A stretch of 64,000 bases of DNA. Origin: Gordonia malaquae NBRC 108250. GTDB taxonomy: Bacteria > Actinomycetota > Actinomycetes > Mycobacteriales > Mycobacteriaceae. Both the position numbers and the translations under genes were made by a program. Positions within the stretch are counted from its first letter, which is position 1; each line of letters begins with the position of its first letter. The DNA is taken from positions 1-64,000 of the forward strand of contig NZ_BAOP01000017.1 of the NCBI RefSeq assembly GCF_000344135.1, written 5' to 3'. Of this stretch, positions 52,371-62,267 are shown one piece after another. The notes beneath the pieces are model-generated. The model saw only the letters and a program-made list of their open reading frames with translations, was not told the DNA's origin and searched no databases.

Positions 52371-55048
52371 CCGACACACTGACAGTGCTGGTGTCGCCGG
52401 GCGGCATCGCCGACGGCGTCGTCTCCGGCCTCGCCGACTTGACCGCGGCCGGACTCGTCGATGAGTTCGTCTGGGCCCGCTACACTCCCGGCACTCCCAT
52501 CACCGAGGTCACCGTTGTCGACTCAGGGACGTCGCGGGGAGTCACCCTGCAGCGGTTCGTCAGCGATCGTCGGGTGGGCGCACTCCGACTGTGCCTGCTG
52601 ACGCCTGCGACGTCCGACTCCCAGCCGATCGATGTCCTCGGTGAGGTCGCCGCAGCCCAGGCCCTGGTCAGCGCAACCGGTGCAGCCGACGTCGTGCGTC
52701 TCCAGTGCCTGCTTGTCGGCTCGGACGGCGCACCGTCGCACGTCGAGTCGCTGGTCATCGAGGGCTGGCACAACATCGTGGTGGCACCGGAGGACTCCCG
52801 CGGTCCCGGTTTCGGCCGGATCGCGACTCCCGAACGCCCCGGTATCGCCGACACAGCGCGTTACGCGGCACCCGTCGTCGCGGGTCTGACGGGCCTGTGG
52901 ACCGGTGTCGACGAGACCGGCCTCGACGGCGAGTACATCCTCCCCGGGTCAGTCGTTCGTCTCGCCCGCACGTACTACCGCAGGCTCCGGACCGACGAGG
53001 TCGAGACCCGTCTGCGATCGGAGATCCTCGCGCAAGACGGCAACCTGCCGATCCCCACTGATCTGCACGTGCAGGTGGTCCCCGTGCAGGATCCCGCACT
53101 GGCGGCGTCGACAATGGCGCAGGCGCTGTGGCGTGCCAATCCCGGCGTTCTGAAGGGTCCGCGCATGCCGTACGAGGCGCACGCCGCGGAGAAGATCGGC
53201 GCCTGGGCGGCGATCAAGATGTTCTTCGGCTTCCTATGGGCGAGCCTCAAGAACGCACCCGCCTCCTGGTACCGCGGTCTTGTCGACAACATCTCCGGCC
53301 GCATCGCGATCAGCGTGCAGAACGCCGTGTTCACCGACGCCCCCGCCGCCTACGAGGTGGTGGTCCGAGGAAGGCACGCCGACGGCACCCGCGCCGGATG
53401 GGCCGACATCGGCGCGGCGACCGAGCAGCTGTCCGGACTCATCGGCCGTCCCGACCTGATCCAACACGCGGGCGACGACCTCGGCGGACTGTGGCAGGAC
53501 TACACCGGTGGGGCCTTCACCCTCGCGGACGCGGGCAGCCGCGGCGCGGGCAAGGGTTTGAACCCGATTCCGGTCGGCGCGGCGCGCGGTGTCGTCACCA
53601 GCTCCAGCTCGATCGTTCCCGGCCCACGCGAGCGATTCGTCATCAGCAACGGCGGAGTGGCCGCGGCCGTTCGGACCGGCAGCGTGGACGCCACCGATCC
53701 CCTCGGCATCGGTGACCTCCGTGCTCGTCTCACCGAGCTGCAATCCAGTCCCGACCTCGGACTGCAGGCGGGCAGCACCCTCGGTGAACTGAACTCGTGG
53801 GCCTCGCGGAACGCCCCAAGCTACGGATCGGCCGTCGGTTCTGCGTTGGCCTCGGCGTTCACCGAAGCGCTGTCGGAGTTCCAGCACCTGCTGGAACGTT
53901 TCCGCACCGCGGTGACGCCGCCCGATCCCGGCGAGGGCCGTCTCACGCTGGCGCGGTGGACACAGGTGCTGGTGCTGGCATGGCTGGTGCTGTCGGGCGT
54001 GTACATCTGGCTCGGCGCCAGCGATCGTGTGCGCTGGTGGATTCCCGTGTTGGTGGTCCTCGGTTCACTCGTGGTGCTGCTCGTCTCCCTGTGCATCGCC
54101 TTCATCAGGTCGCAACGCCAACTGTTCGCTCTCCTTCACCAGCGGCGCAAAGTCCTCAGCGACCGCGCCGTCGACGATCAGAACCTGCAGTCGGCGTTCG
54201 CCGACCTGCGTCGCCTGTCGCAGGCCTACGGCCAGTTCCTGTCGTGGAGCCGTGCAGTCGGCAGTTTCTTGGAGTCGCCGCTCGGACCCGACGGGCACAC
54301 CACGTCGACGCCGCTCGCTGTGTCGTGGGGAATGCCGATGTCGACCGCGGTCGGTGTCGCGCAGCCGTCGGACGAGAGCATCGACCGCACGGCGGCCGAC
54401 CTGCGTCGCGATCTGTATCACCCCAGTTGGCTCACCGAGCCGTGGGAAGACTTCATCGCCGCGACCGGGACCCTCCTGCCCGGCGCCGATCGGTCGGCAG
54501 GCCGCTCCACACTGTGGCGGGACCGCGGTGCGGGCACCTCGTCGGGGCTCGACCGGTGGTCGAGCGACGTGTATTTCGGTCGGGTCACCTCCACCGGCGC
54601 GGATCGCGTCTGGGACGAGGCGCTCACCCTGCTCAACACCCGTCGGACCGACCTCATCGGCGGACTCGTCGGCACCGTCCAGGTGGTGGGCGGCCAAGCG
54701 CAGCCCATCAACGAGTTCCTTGCGGGCCTCGACCGGGCGGCCACGCCGTCCGGGTCGTTCTCCGGCGACGTGCTGACCGACGTCGCGCGCTCATCCGGTG
54801 TCGGTGAAGTGCTGGTGGATCGTCGTTCCCCCACCCGCACCGGTATCGGGATCGTATGCGTCGCCACGCAGCTCTCGGACGGATTCACCATCGACCGCAT
54901 CAAGCATGCGGGCGGCGCACAGCAGTCGTCGTGGTCGGCCGCACCGATCCAGGCGCCGGACAACGGTTGGACGTCGACCTCGTCCGACGATCAGGACAAG
55001 CCATCTGAGTTCCGAACCCCGGGCCTGAGCGACGGGTTCACGTTCTGA
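52367..55048 (+). CDS. large membrane protein of unknown function
   Basis: The 893-residue protein has two adjacent membrane segments at about residues 535-552 and 559-580, with long soluble parts on both sides. The N-terminal half includes strands typical of mixed alpha/beta folds; the C-terminal half has helices. No catalytic motif is visible. It is translationally coupled to the tubulin-like gene before it and to the next gene (TGATG). It may anchor the tubulin-like protein to the membrane (inference). Confidence 0.6.
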   Translation: MTDTLTVLVSPGGIADGVVSGLADLTAAGLVDEFVWARYTPGTPITEVTVVDSGTSRGVTLQRFVSDRRVGALRLCLLTPATSDSQPIDVLGEVAAAQALVSATGAADVVRLQCLLVGSDGAPSHVESLVIEGWHNIVVAPEDSRGPGFGRIATPERPGIADTARYAAPVVAGLTGLWTGVDETGLDGEYILPGSVVRLARTYYRRLRTDEVETRLRSEILAQDGNLPIPTDLHVQVVPVQDPALAASTMAQALWRANPGVLKGPRMPYEAHAAEKIGAWAAIKMFFGFLWASLKNAPASWYRGLVDNISGRIAISVQNAVFTDAPAAYEVVVRGRHADGTRAGWADIGAATEQLSGLIGRPDLIQHAGDDLGGLWQDYTGGAFTLADAGSRGAGKGLNPIPVGAARGVVTSSSSIVPGPRERFVISNGGVAAAVRTGSVDATDPLGIGDLRARLTELQSSPDLGLQAGSTLGELNSWASRNAPSYGSAVGSALASAFTEALSEFQHLLERFRTAVTPPDPGEGRLTLARWTQVLVLAWLVLSGVYIWLGASDRVRWWIPVLVVLGSLVVLLVSLCIAFIRSQRQLFALLHQRRKVLSDRAVDDQNLQSAFADLRRLSQAYGQFLSWSRAVGSFLESPLGPDGHTTSTPLAVSWGMPMSTAVGVAQPSDESIDRTAADLRRDLYHPSWLTEPWEDFIAATGTLLPGADRSAGRSTLWRDRGAGTSSGLDRWSSDVYFGRVTSTGADRVWDEALTLLNTRRTDLIGGLVGTVQVVGGQAQPINEFLAGLDRAATPSGSFSGDVLTDVARSSGVGEVLVDRRSPTRTGIGIVCVATQLSDGFTIDRIKHAGGAQQSSWSAAPIQAPDNGWTSTSSDDQDKPSEFRTPGLSDGFTF

Positions 55049-57483
55049 TGACAGCAGGCACGATCAGTTCTGACATGATCGACCGTCTCATCGACGCTGT
55101 CGGTTCGACGAACACCCCGGCTCCGACGCCGACCCGGATCAACGAGTTCCGAGCCGACCCCGACGGGTGGGCTCCCGACGGAGTCAGCGAAGCGGCGTGG
55201 TTCTCCCAGGTCCGACGTCTCCTCGATCAGATCGCCCTCGGCGTGATGGTGGACGCGGCAATCGCACTGATGCCGTCGTCCGCCGTCAACGCACCCGCAT
55301 CGATGACAGGCGAGCCCGTCGCCCCGCCGAACGTCGAAACGCCCGCCGTCGAACCGGAACCGGCAGTTGCCGCAGACTGGCGACCGCTCGCGGTGGAGGC
55401 GCTCATCGCGTGGCGCACCGAGCAGATGGCGTTGGGCGTCGCAGGCGCCGAGTCGATCCGCGACATCACGTTGCGCAACATCGTCAAGTTCAATCGCACG
55501 AGCGAAGCAGAGATCGCCAGTGCGCTGATCGGACCCGCATCCGAACTGGCGGGAGACATCGCCGCAGTCATAGCCCGGTTCGCGCCGGTGAGTGAGCTGC
55601 CCGAACCCGTCGAACCGGTGCACACCCCGCGCCACGCGGCACCGGCCGATCCGCCGACCGGCAGTTCGCCGTCCGAGGTCGCACCCGTTCCGGAGGTTCC
55701 CGTTGCCGCACCCGTGCACGCGGTGGCGACTGCCCAGACCTCCGCACCGGTTCTCACCACGGCGCCGGCCGCACCGATCGCACCGGCCGGTCCCGGCGTC
55801 TCGCACGCAGATTTCGTCGAGTACGCGTTCGGGATGGACAACCGTGACAACCCGATCCGCATCGAGCAGACGGCCACGTCGACCGAACTCTCCTGGGAGC
55901 CGTTCACCCCCGAGATTCCCGGCCAGACCGTGCTGTACCGCCTCGTGTCCGGCGACGACTCGTCCCCGTACAAACCGGAGGCGGGCGACCTGCTCGCCGC
56001 CGACGACGCCCTGCAGTTCGTCGACCCACGCTTCCTGACGAGCGCCGCGCGGTACTACCAGGTGTGGTGCCACGTCGGACGCGACAGAGACGACGCCCGA
56101 CGGAACCAGCCGATCCTCTGGGCCACAGGCGAAGCGGTCAGCCCCGTCGACGACTTCGAGTTGTTCGAAGAGGAGGGCCGGATCATCGGGCGCTGGTCGA
56201 CACGACCGGGCACACGATGTGTCCGCGTCACCCGGCGTTCCCTCGACGACGGCCACAGCGGTGAGACGCCGATCGCCGACGGCGAGGCGAACCTGACGGG
56301 CTTCGTCGACGACACAGCGGTCCGCGGCCGCCGCTTCCTCTATCAGGCCAAGGCCGAAGTCGAAGTGAAGGAGACAGGCCGCCTGTCGCCTGTCGTGCAG
56401 CGCGATGTCCTCGTCTCCGTGAAGCTGACTCCGGTGCGCGATCTGGCTGCCGAGTCGACCGGACCCGACCGGTTCGACATCATCTGGACCGCTCCGAGCA
56501 CAGGCCAGAAGGTCGACGTCTTCCTGACACGCCAGCCTCCGCAGGCGGGCCTCGACCTCGAGGACCTCGACGCGTCGGCTCTCGAACACGCCGGACTCAC
56601 CATCGTCAACCAGGTGAAGGATCCGATCCGGGCTGCTGACGACGGTCGCGCTCAGATCGTCGGCATGCGCTGGCCGAGCGACTGGGACCGGGCGTACCTG
56701 ACACCGGTCACCTCGTTCAACGGCCGTGTCCGGGTGGGTCGGACCGAGGTGTTCACCCGGCCGATCCCGGCCGTCGTCGAACCTCGAATCGTCGAACGGC
56801 TCGACACCCAGCTCATCGTGTTCGGCTGGCCGCAAGGCGCGTCGTCGGTTCAGGTCCACGTCGGTGTGGAGCCGATGACGCCTGAGGAGATCTGCCAGGG
56901 GCAGCCGCTCGCCGAGGCCAGCCAGACCGAGTACCACCGCGACGGGTCGGTGATCCTCCGCCATCCGCTGCAGGCAGAGGGCTGCATCGTGTGTGTCGTC
57001 CCGATCGCCTACTCCGACGGCCGCCAACTGCGTGGCGACATCACCGAGCTCACCTATCAGGGGCTCCGTCGGATGAGTTATGCCCTGACGCCTGCCGGCC
57101 CGCCGATCGATCCGAACGTGCCGCCGCAGCCGCAGGCACGGCGCATCGTGAACCTCTCGATAGCCGCCCCCGCCGTGATCGACGCACCTCCGCCTTTTGT
57201 CGCGGTGTTCAACCCGGAGCGACTCCCCCTGGACCCGAAGGACGGCAGGCACCTGCAATTCGGCGCACCGAACCGCCAGCCGCTCCCGCACGCGACGGTG
57301 CCGCAGATCCGCCCGTCCACGCATCCGATTCCGACCGGTTACACGCTCGATCTCACCGGCGCGGTCGGGTTCGTCCGCGTGTTCGTCTACTCCCGAGCCG
57401 ACGAACCCGCACGGTACGCCCTGCAGGATCCGCCCATCGATCAGTTGTACCTGCCTGCACCCGCGAATCCGGGGCTGCGATGA
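55048..57483 (+). CDS. large beta-rich protein with FN3-like repeats
   Basis: The 811-residue protein has a helical N-terminal region, a Pro/Ala linker (about 190-245), and repeated beta-sandwich units. Tell-tale strands are STELSWEPFTPE, RFDIIWTAPST and QLIVFGWPQGASSVQVHV, spaced like fibronectin type III domains. No signal peptide or membrane segment is seen, so it is probably cytoplasmic. It may be an adaptor. Overlaps: TGATG at its start and ATGA at its stop. Confidence 0.6.
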   Translation: MTAGTISSDMIDRLIDAVGSTNTPAPTPTRINEFRADPDGWAPDGVSEAAWFSQVRRLLDQIALGVMVDAAIALMPSSAVNAPASMTGEPVAPPNVETPAVEPEPAVAADWRPLAVEALIAWRTEQMALGVAGAESIRDITLRNIVKFNRTSEAEIASALIGPASELAGDIAAVIARFAPVSELPEPVEPVHTPRHAAPADPPTGSSPSEVAPVPEVPVAAPVHAVATAQTSAPVLTTAPAAPIAPAGPGVSHADFVEYAFGMDNRDNPIRIEQTATSTELSWEPFTPEIPGQTVLYRLVSGDDSSPYKPEAGDLLAADDALQFVDPRFLTSAARYYQVWCHVGRDRDDARRNQPILWATGEAVSPVDDFELFEEEGRIIGRWSTRPGTRCVRVTRRSLDDGHSGETPIADGEANLTGFVDDTAVRGRRFLYQAKAEVEVKETGRLSPVVQRDVLVSVKLTPVRDLAAESTGPDRFDIIWTAPSTGQKVDVFLTRQPPQAGLDLEDLDASALEHAGLTIVNQVKDPIRAADDGRAQIVGMRWPSDWDRAYLTPVTSFNGRVRVGRTEVFTRPIPAVVEPRIVERLDTQLIVFGWPQGASSVQVHVGVEPMTPEEICQGQPLAEASQTEYHRDGSVILRHPLQAEGCIVCVVPIAYSDGRQLRGDITELTYQGLRRMSYALTPAGPPIDPNVPPQPQARRIVNLSIAAPAVIDAPPPFVAVFNPERLPLDPKDGRHLQFGAPNRQPLPHATVPQIRPSTHPIPTGYTLDLTGAVGFVRVFVYSRADEPARYALQDPPIDQLYLPAPANPGLR

Positions 57484-60080
57484 CCGAGCGGTTCGCACAG
57501 CTCACGTACACCTCCTACGACAACGGAGCCGGTCGGGGAGGATGGCAGGTGAAAGACATCGCAGGCGCACTCTCGCCTGCCGAGCAGGAGACGCTCGTCA
57601 ACCGCGTCGTCACCGTGTTCGACCTTGATCCTCGTCTCCCCGATTTCCCGTCAGGGGACGACCTCGCGAAGCGTCCCGCGCGCCTCGCGCGGGAACGCCT
57701 GCCCGACGGATCTGTCGCGATGTGGCACACCGTGGAAGCCGGACGAGACGGTTCGGGCAGGCCCGGCAACGTGTTCGCGCACGTCGTCCTCGACCGTGGC
57801 GCGCCGACCCCGGGCGAGAACCGCCCGATCGCGCTGTGGAAGTCCACCAGTTGGCTGCAGCCGTACGGGCCGGACGGGATCGCCGCGGCGACCCTCTCAT
57901 CGGCGGTGCCCGCACCGAACCCGTCGATCTCCACCGCCTCCGCGATCGACTTCGTGATCGCATCGATGGAGCGCCAGGCCGTGTTCCGCATCCTGATGGA
58001 TGCCGTTCTCGGTCGCCTCGACGGCGGACCGGCGGTTGTCCTCCGCGTCGCCGACCACGAGCAGGCGGTCGCGTGGATCTCGGCGGTCAGCCATTTCCTC
58101 CCGCAGTCGATCGCTCACCGTCTCACCTGGTCCACCCACGACCGCCACGAGCGAGCGGTGCTCGACGTCGCAAACGGCGTCGACCTCATCGCGGTGCCGA
58201 CGTCGGAAGCACTCGACGGTGGGATCCCCGGCGCCGTGGTGGTCTCCCCTCAGGACACTTCGGGACTCGCGATGCCCGGCGGCCGACATCAGCTGTCGAG
58301 CGGCGGCACCGTCGTCGCGACCACGGTGTCATCACTGCTCGAAGGCGTGCTTTTCGATCCGAGCATCGCCTCGGAAGTCCTCCGGCGACAGGAGGAGATC
58401 GACAACCGGTTCCCGCACGACGAGGCCCGGTCCGCCTCGTGGCTGATAGCCGTCGGGTTCTCGATCGTCCTCGCTGAGATGGACGACCCCGACATGGTCG
58501 ACTTCACCCGCGAAGCCGAACGTCTCATCGCGTCCGGGTTCCCGGCGTCGGCCATGGACGATCCGCAGACGGGACCGCTGATCGCGGCCGCTCTCATTCA
58601 CCACCCGATGTCCGCACGCGACTCCCTCGGCCTGCTGCAACGCTCCTACGACGCAGGCCGCCCCACCGCCGACCTCGCGGTCACGTACCTCACCGCTGCG
58701 CTCACGGACGGCAGTTGGCGACAGGTAGATCTCTCGTCGATCCCGAAGGTGAATTCGGCCGATCTGCGCGCCATCCGACCGCAGATCGACGCCGCAATCG
58801 CGCAGCTCTGCGCCGAGCTTCGGCTCGACCCTCCTGGCATGACACCGTGGCTTCTCGTATTCGCCGAGGTGATCTGCCGATTGGGCGCGTCGATCGACGA
58901 GTTCTACGACATCCTCGCGGCCATCGACCGCTCAGCTGTCGGCCTTGTCCCCACACTCGTCGGCAAAGGTCCGTACTGGCCACGAGAAGTCCCCGTCACT
59001 GCCGTTCGGGTGCCGATCTATGCGCAACTCGTCCTGCCGCGCCTCGCCGGCGCGAACCCGGCGGATCTGCTCGCGATCATTCCCGGGTACTGGAACCTGT
59101 ACGGAGTCCCGATGCCGACACTCGAGTCCCCCCTGTCGCCGCCCAATCCGACTGATCAGGACCGGGCGGTACTGCCGTATGCGGGATTGGCGTTCCTCCG
59201 CGACACTGAGCACCCGATGACTGACAACCTACGTCGCGAGGTAGCGCGGGACGCCATCGACATGTGCCTCGGTGCGCCCCGAAATTATGTGAATGACATC
59301 GACGCCCAAGCGTTGACTCGTGAGCTTCTCGTCGCGGAACCGTCGATGAGTGCCTATGTGCCGCGTTGGACTCAGCAGGCCCCGAATCGAATGTCCGGCG
59401 ACGTCCTTTATCGCGCGATCTTCGCCAACACCCTCGATACCAACTTGCTCACCTCCCTCGCCGATCCCCGTGGTTCGGCCGAGATGAGCGATGTCGCTGC
59501 GGCAGCAAGGGTCCGGCTCCTCGCATCAGACATGTACGCACCGCTACCGCCGACCGCAGATCTGCTGTGGATGCTCGAGGCCACTCTGCCGTTGGCGGCA
59601 CGCTTTCAGGCGCAGTTCGCCCCGGAGCTCGCCGAGTTCCTCGATGCCTCCCTGATCGCGATACGCGAGCTCAGACGACCGTGGACGGACGAGCACACCG
59701 CTGTCGAGTCACGCCTTCTTTCACAGAACGCCGGCCGCGACAGCGCCGTAGCCCGCCAGCTCGTCCGCTATGTGGACGCTCGGGTACTGACAGAAGCCTG
59801 GACGGCAGGGAAGTCGTACCTCGGCGAGACCGAGGCGCACCGACTCGGTACCAAGGTCGACGGCGAAGCCGTGATCGCCCGACTCGCCCTCGACCAGCTC
59901 CGGACGTCGTACCGCGGCCCGCTGACCGTCGAGGAACTCCGGGACGCGTGCTGGCCGATCCTGGCGCGCGGCACCGCCGGAGCAGCTGAGGAGTTCTTCC
60001 AGACGTACCGGAAGTCGGGCGCTGCCTGGCTTCGCACCAACATTCCCGAGGCCGACGTACAGCGTCGTCTGAACCGCTGA
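57480..60080 (+). CDS. GTPase-associated protein 1 (GAP1)-like
   Basis: The 866-residue protein starts FAQLTYTSYDNGAGRGGWQV, which resembles the GAP1-N2 domain described in GTPase-linked conflict systems. The middle is mixed alpha/beta (PAVVLRVADHEQAVAWISAV) and the C-terminal part helical. GAP1 proteins occur next to TRAFAC-type GTPases, and such a gene lies two genes downstream. The ATG at 57480 overlaps the preceding stop (ATGA). No catalytic motif is evident. The assignment rests on sequence resemblance recalled from the family and on context. Confidence 0.65.
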   Translation: MTERFAQLTYTSYDNGAGRGGWQVKDIAGALSPAEQETLVNRVVTVFDLDPRLPDFPSGDDLAKRPARLARERLPDGSVAMWHTVEAGRDGSGRPGNVFAHVVLDRGAPTPGENRPIALWKSTSWLQPYGPDGIAAATLSSAVPAPNPSISTASAIDFVIASMERQAVFRILMDAVLGRLDGGPAVVLRVADHEQAVAWISAVSHFLPQSIAHRLTWSTHDRHERAVLDVANGVDLIAVPTSEALDGGIPGAVVVSPQDTSGLAMPGGRHQLSSGGTVVATTVSSLLEGVLFDPSIASEVLRRQEEIDNRFPHDEARSASWLIAVGFSIVLAEMDDPDMVDFTREAERLIASGFPASAMDDPQTGPLIAAALIHHPMSARDSLGLLQRSYDAGRPTADLAVTYLTAALTDGSWRQVDLSSIPKVNSADLRAIRPQIDAAIAQLCAELRLDPPGMTPWLLVFAEVICRLGASIDEFYDILAAIDRSAVGLVPTLVGKGPYWPREVPVTAVRVPIYAQLVLPRLAGANPADLLAIIPGYWNLYGVPMPTLESPLSPPNPTDQDRAVLPYAGLAFLRDTEHPMTDNLRREVARDAIDMCLGAPRNYVNDIDAQALTRELLVAEPSMSAYVPRWTQQAPNRMSGDVLYRAIFANTLDTNLLTSLADPRGSAEMSDVAAAARVRLLASDMYAPLPPTADLLWMLEATLPLAARFQAQFAPELAEFLDASLIAIRELRRPWTDEHTAVESRLLSQNAGRDSAVARQLVRYVDARVLTEAWTAGKSYLGETEAHRLGTKVDGEAVIARLALDQLRTSYRGPLTVEELRDACWPILARGTAGAAEEFFQTYRKSGAAWLRTNIPEADVQRRLNR

Positions 60081-60093
60081 GAGAGAAGCAATC

Positions 60094-61083
60094 GTGGCAA
60101 CTTACGTCCTCGACAGCAGCAACACCGCACGACTCCCGCGCGGACCGCTCGCCGTGTCCCTGACGACGTCCGACGCCGGCGTTCACGCGCGGATCACGGC
60201 GCGATCGGAGAGCGGTGCGGCGGTGCCTTCGGTGCCGAACGGCGCGCACATGGTGATCCTGCCGTCGATAACCGAGCTCACGACAGTCGGCGCGGTGCCG
60301 GCTGCCGGACTGGACCGGTTTGCGCCGAACACCATTCTGCATCTGTCCATGACACCGGAGGGTGCGCTCGGCCGCGGGGGCGACACCGCGTCGCTCGCCC
60401 CTCGTGACGTGTCCGGTCTTGCGTTCGTCGACCTGGCGACGGTGGCCCCCGAGCCGGACGGCGCCTTGCAGATCACGACGCTCCTCGACGTCGAAGACGT
60501 CCCATTGCCCCCGGTCGCGCACGCTGCTCGCATTGCGACTCGCGGTGTGCTCGGAGTCGATCACGTGCGCGCATCAAGTGAGGTGTCGGTGCGGTGCATC
60601 ATCGACCTGTCGACGTCGATGTCCCCCGCCTTCGATCAGCGAGCCGTCGCCGCCTGCGCGGACATCGTCGCCGGCCTGAGCGCGGTGATCAGCGGTCAGA
60701 CCACCGTCGACTGGCTTGCGACGCTGCCGGGATCAACCGAGTACACGCGGGTCGGCCTCGCCGAACTGAGTGCACGGGCAGGCGATCCGCCCACAGCGGG
60801 TCTGGGATTGGCGGCAGACCTCGTCCCCGGCCTGAGCGCACCGGTCGCAGGCCCGACGCTGACCGTGGTCATCACCGACGGGCCCGTCCCGGCGGTGGTC
60901 ACCCCGAACAGTCACGTCGTGGGCCTGGTCGTCGCAACCGGTGCGGCGGCAGCGCACGACGCGGCCGTCTGCCTCCTCCAGGGCGACGACACACAGGCCC
61001 GCCTGGCGGACGACGCGCCCGCGGTGACAGCGATCGTCACCGACCTGATCCGCTCGGCGCGCGGCAAGGGTCTGCTGGCATGA
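60094..61083 (+). CDS. vWA-like domain protein
   Basis: The 329-residue protein has a beta-rich N-terminal half. The C-terminal half is vWA-like, with DLSTSMSP near residue 171 (MIDAS DxSxS) and VVITDGPVP later. No signal peptide is present, so it acts in the cytoplasm. It starts at GTG 60094 with a GAGAGAAG site. The stop overlaps the GTPase gene (ATGA). It probably binds the GTPase or TerD proteins via the MIDAS metal. Confidence 0.72.
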   Translation: MATYVLDSSNTARLPRGPLAVSLTTSDAGVHARITARSESGAAVPSVPNGAHMVILPSITELTTVGAVPAAGLDRFAPNTILHLSMTPEGALGRGGDTASLAPRDVSGLAFVDLATVAPEPDGALQITTLLDVEDVPLPPVAHAARIATRGVLGVDHVRASSEVSVRCIIDLSTSMSPAFDQRAVAACADIVAGLSAVISGQTTVDWLATLPGSTEYTRVGLAELSARAGDPPTAGLGLAADLVPGLSAPVAGPTLTVVITDGPVPAVVTPNSHVVGLVVATGAAAAHDAAVCLLQGDDTQARLADDAPAVTAIVTDLIRSARGKGLLA

Positions 61084-62267
61084 CCGGGCCCGTGTTCCCG
61101 CAGACGAAGTGCCCACGGTGCTTCCATCCGCTTCCGTACGACGTCTACGCGTGGACGTTGAAGTCGCCGGAGACCACAGGCATCGACGACACCGCCACCG
61201 CCTACACGGGACACACCGTGACCATGGGCGAAGTGCACACCGAGCGTGTGCCTCCCAACGATCCGAACTGGACCCTTCTCCCCGCAAGTGTCGACGCGTC
61301 GGACGTCGACGAGGTGTGCCCCAACTGCCACTACGTCCTGTTGCCCCGGTGGCGCGCCGGTCACGCGACGTGCATCGCGATGGCGGGTGCCCGCTTCACC
61401 GGCAAGACCGTCTACATCGCGGTCCTGATCAAGCAGTTGCAGCGCCTGGCCGAGCAGTACAACGAGGTGGTGCAGCCCGCCGATCAGATGACTCGGGAAC
61501 GGTTCCGGACGCACTACGAGCAGCCGCTCTACGAAGAGCAGGGTGTGGCGTCGCCGACGGCGAGCGCAACATCGTTCGCCCATCATCCGCTGATCTTCAA
61601 CATCGGAATCTGGAACGGGCAGACCCGCTACCTGGTGATTCGCGACGTCGCAGGCGAAGACCTGGAGAATCCGCAGAACGTGAGCGGCCCGGTCCTCGAA
61701 TTCTTCTCACGTGCCGATTCGGTGTTCTTCCTCTTCGATCCTCTTCGCGTGAAGGAGATCGCCGCCGAGTTGCAGGATATGATCCCGATTCCCGAGCTGG
61801 GCGGCGATCCTCGCGAGGTGTTGGACACCGTCCTGTCGTTCGTCGGCGACGGGACCCCGTCGATCGCCGTGATCCTGTCGAAGTTCGACGCGTTTCAAAA
61901 GCTCGCGGAAGTCGAGAACGGCAAGTGGAGTTCGGCGATGGGCAACGCGGGCGCGGCTTACAACCGTGATCCCGGGCTCATCGCCAGGCAGTACGACCAC
62001 GTCGACGGTCAGCTCGTCGACGCGGAGGTCCGCAGTCTGCTGCAACGCCTCGGCGCCGGACCCCGGTTGCGGAACATCCGCAACAACGTGACCGGTCAGT
62101 ACTACAACCATCGCTTCTTCGTGGTGTCTGCGCTCGGCGAGTCACCCTCCGGCGACAAGCTGCACCGGAACGGGATCTCATCGTTCCGATGCAGTGATCC
62201 CGTCCGCTGGATTCTCGCGGGCAGCGGCGCGCTCGAAGAGCAGACATGGGGACAGGTTCGGCAATGA
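61080..62267 (+). CDS. zinc-ribbon P-loop GTPase
   Basis: The 395-residue protein has a zinc ribbon (C11, C14, C80, C83) and a GTPase domain: P-loop GARFTGKT (103-110), switch II-like DVAGED (189-194) and the base-recognition motif SKFD (267-270). It resembles the GTPases encoded with GAP1 proteins. It likely switches the vWA/GAP1 machinery. All four nucleotide-binding motifs are recognisable. It is coupled to both neighbours by ATGA overlaps. Confidence 0.8.
   Translation: MTGPVFPQTKCPRCFHPLPYDVYAWTLKSPETTGIDDTATAYTGHTVTMGEVHTERVPPNDPNWTLLPASVDASDVDEVCPNCHYVLLPRWRAGHATCIAMAGARFTGKTVYIAVLIKQLQRLAEQYNEVVQPADQMTRERFRTHYEQPLYEEQGVASPTASATSFAHHPLIFNIGIWNGQTRYLVIRDVAGEDLENPQNVSGPVLEFFSRADSVFFLFDPLRVKEIAAELQDMIPIPELGGDPREVLDTVLSFVGDGTPSIAVILSKFDAFQKLAEVENGKWSSAMGNAGAAYNRDPGLIARQYDHVDGQLVDAEVRSLLQRLGAGPRLRNIRNNVTGQYYNHRFFVVSALGESPSGDKLHRNGISSFRCSDPVRWILAGSGALEEQTWGQVRQ

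Noticed and set aside
54991..57498. 835-residue open frame on the minus strand opposite the FN3-like gene
   Set aside because: It is the antisense shadow of a high-GC gene. The Arg/Asp/His/Gly-rich composition is not protein-like, and the plus-strand gene is coupled to both neighbours.
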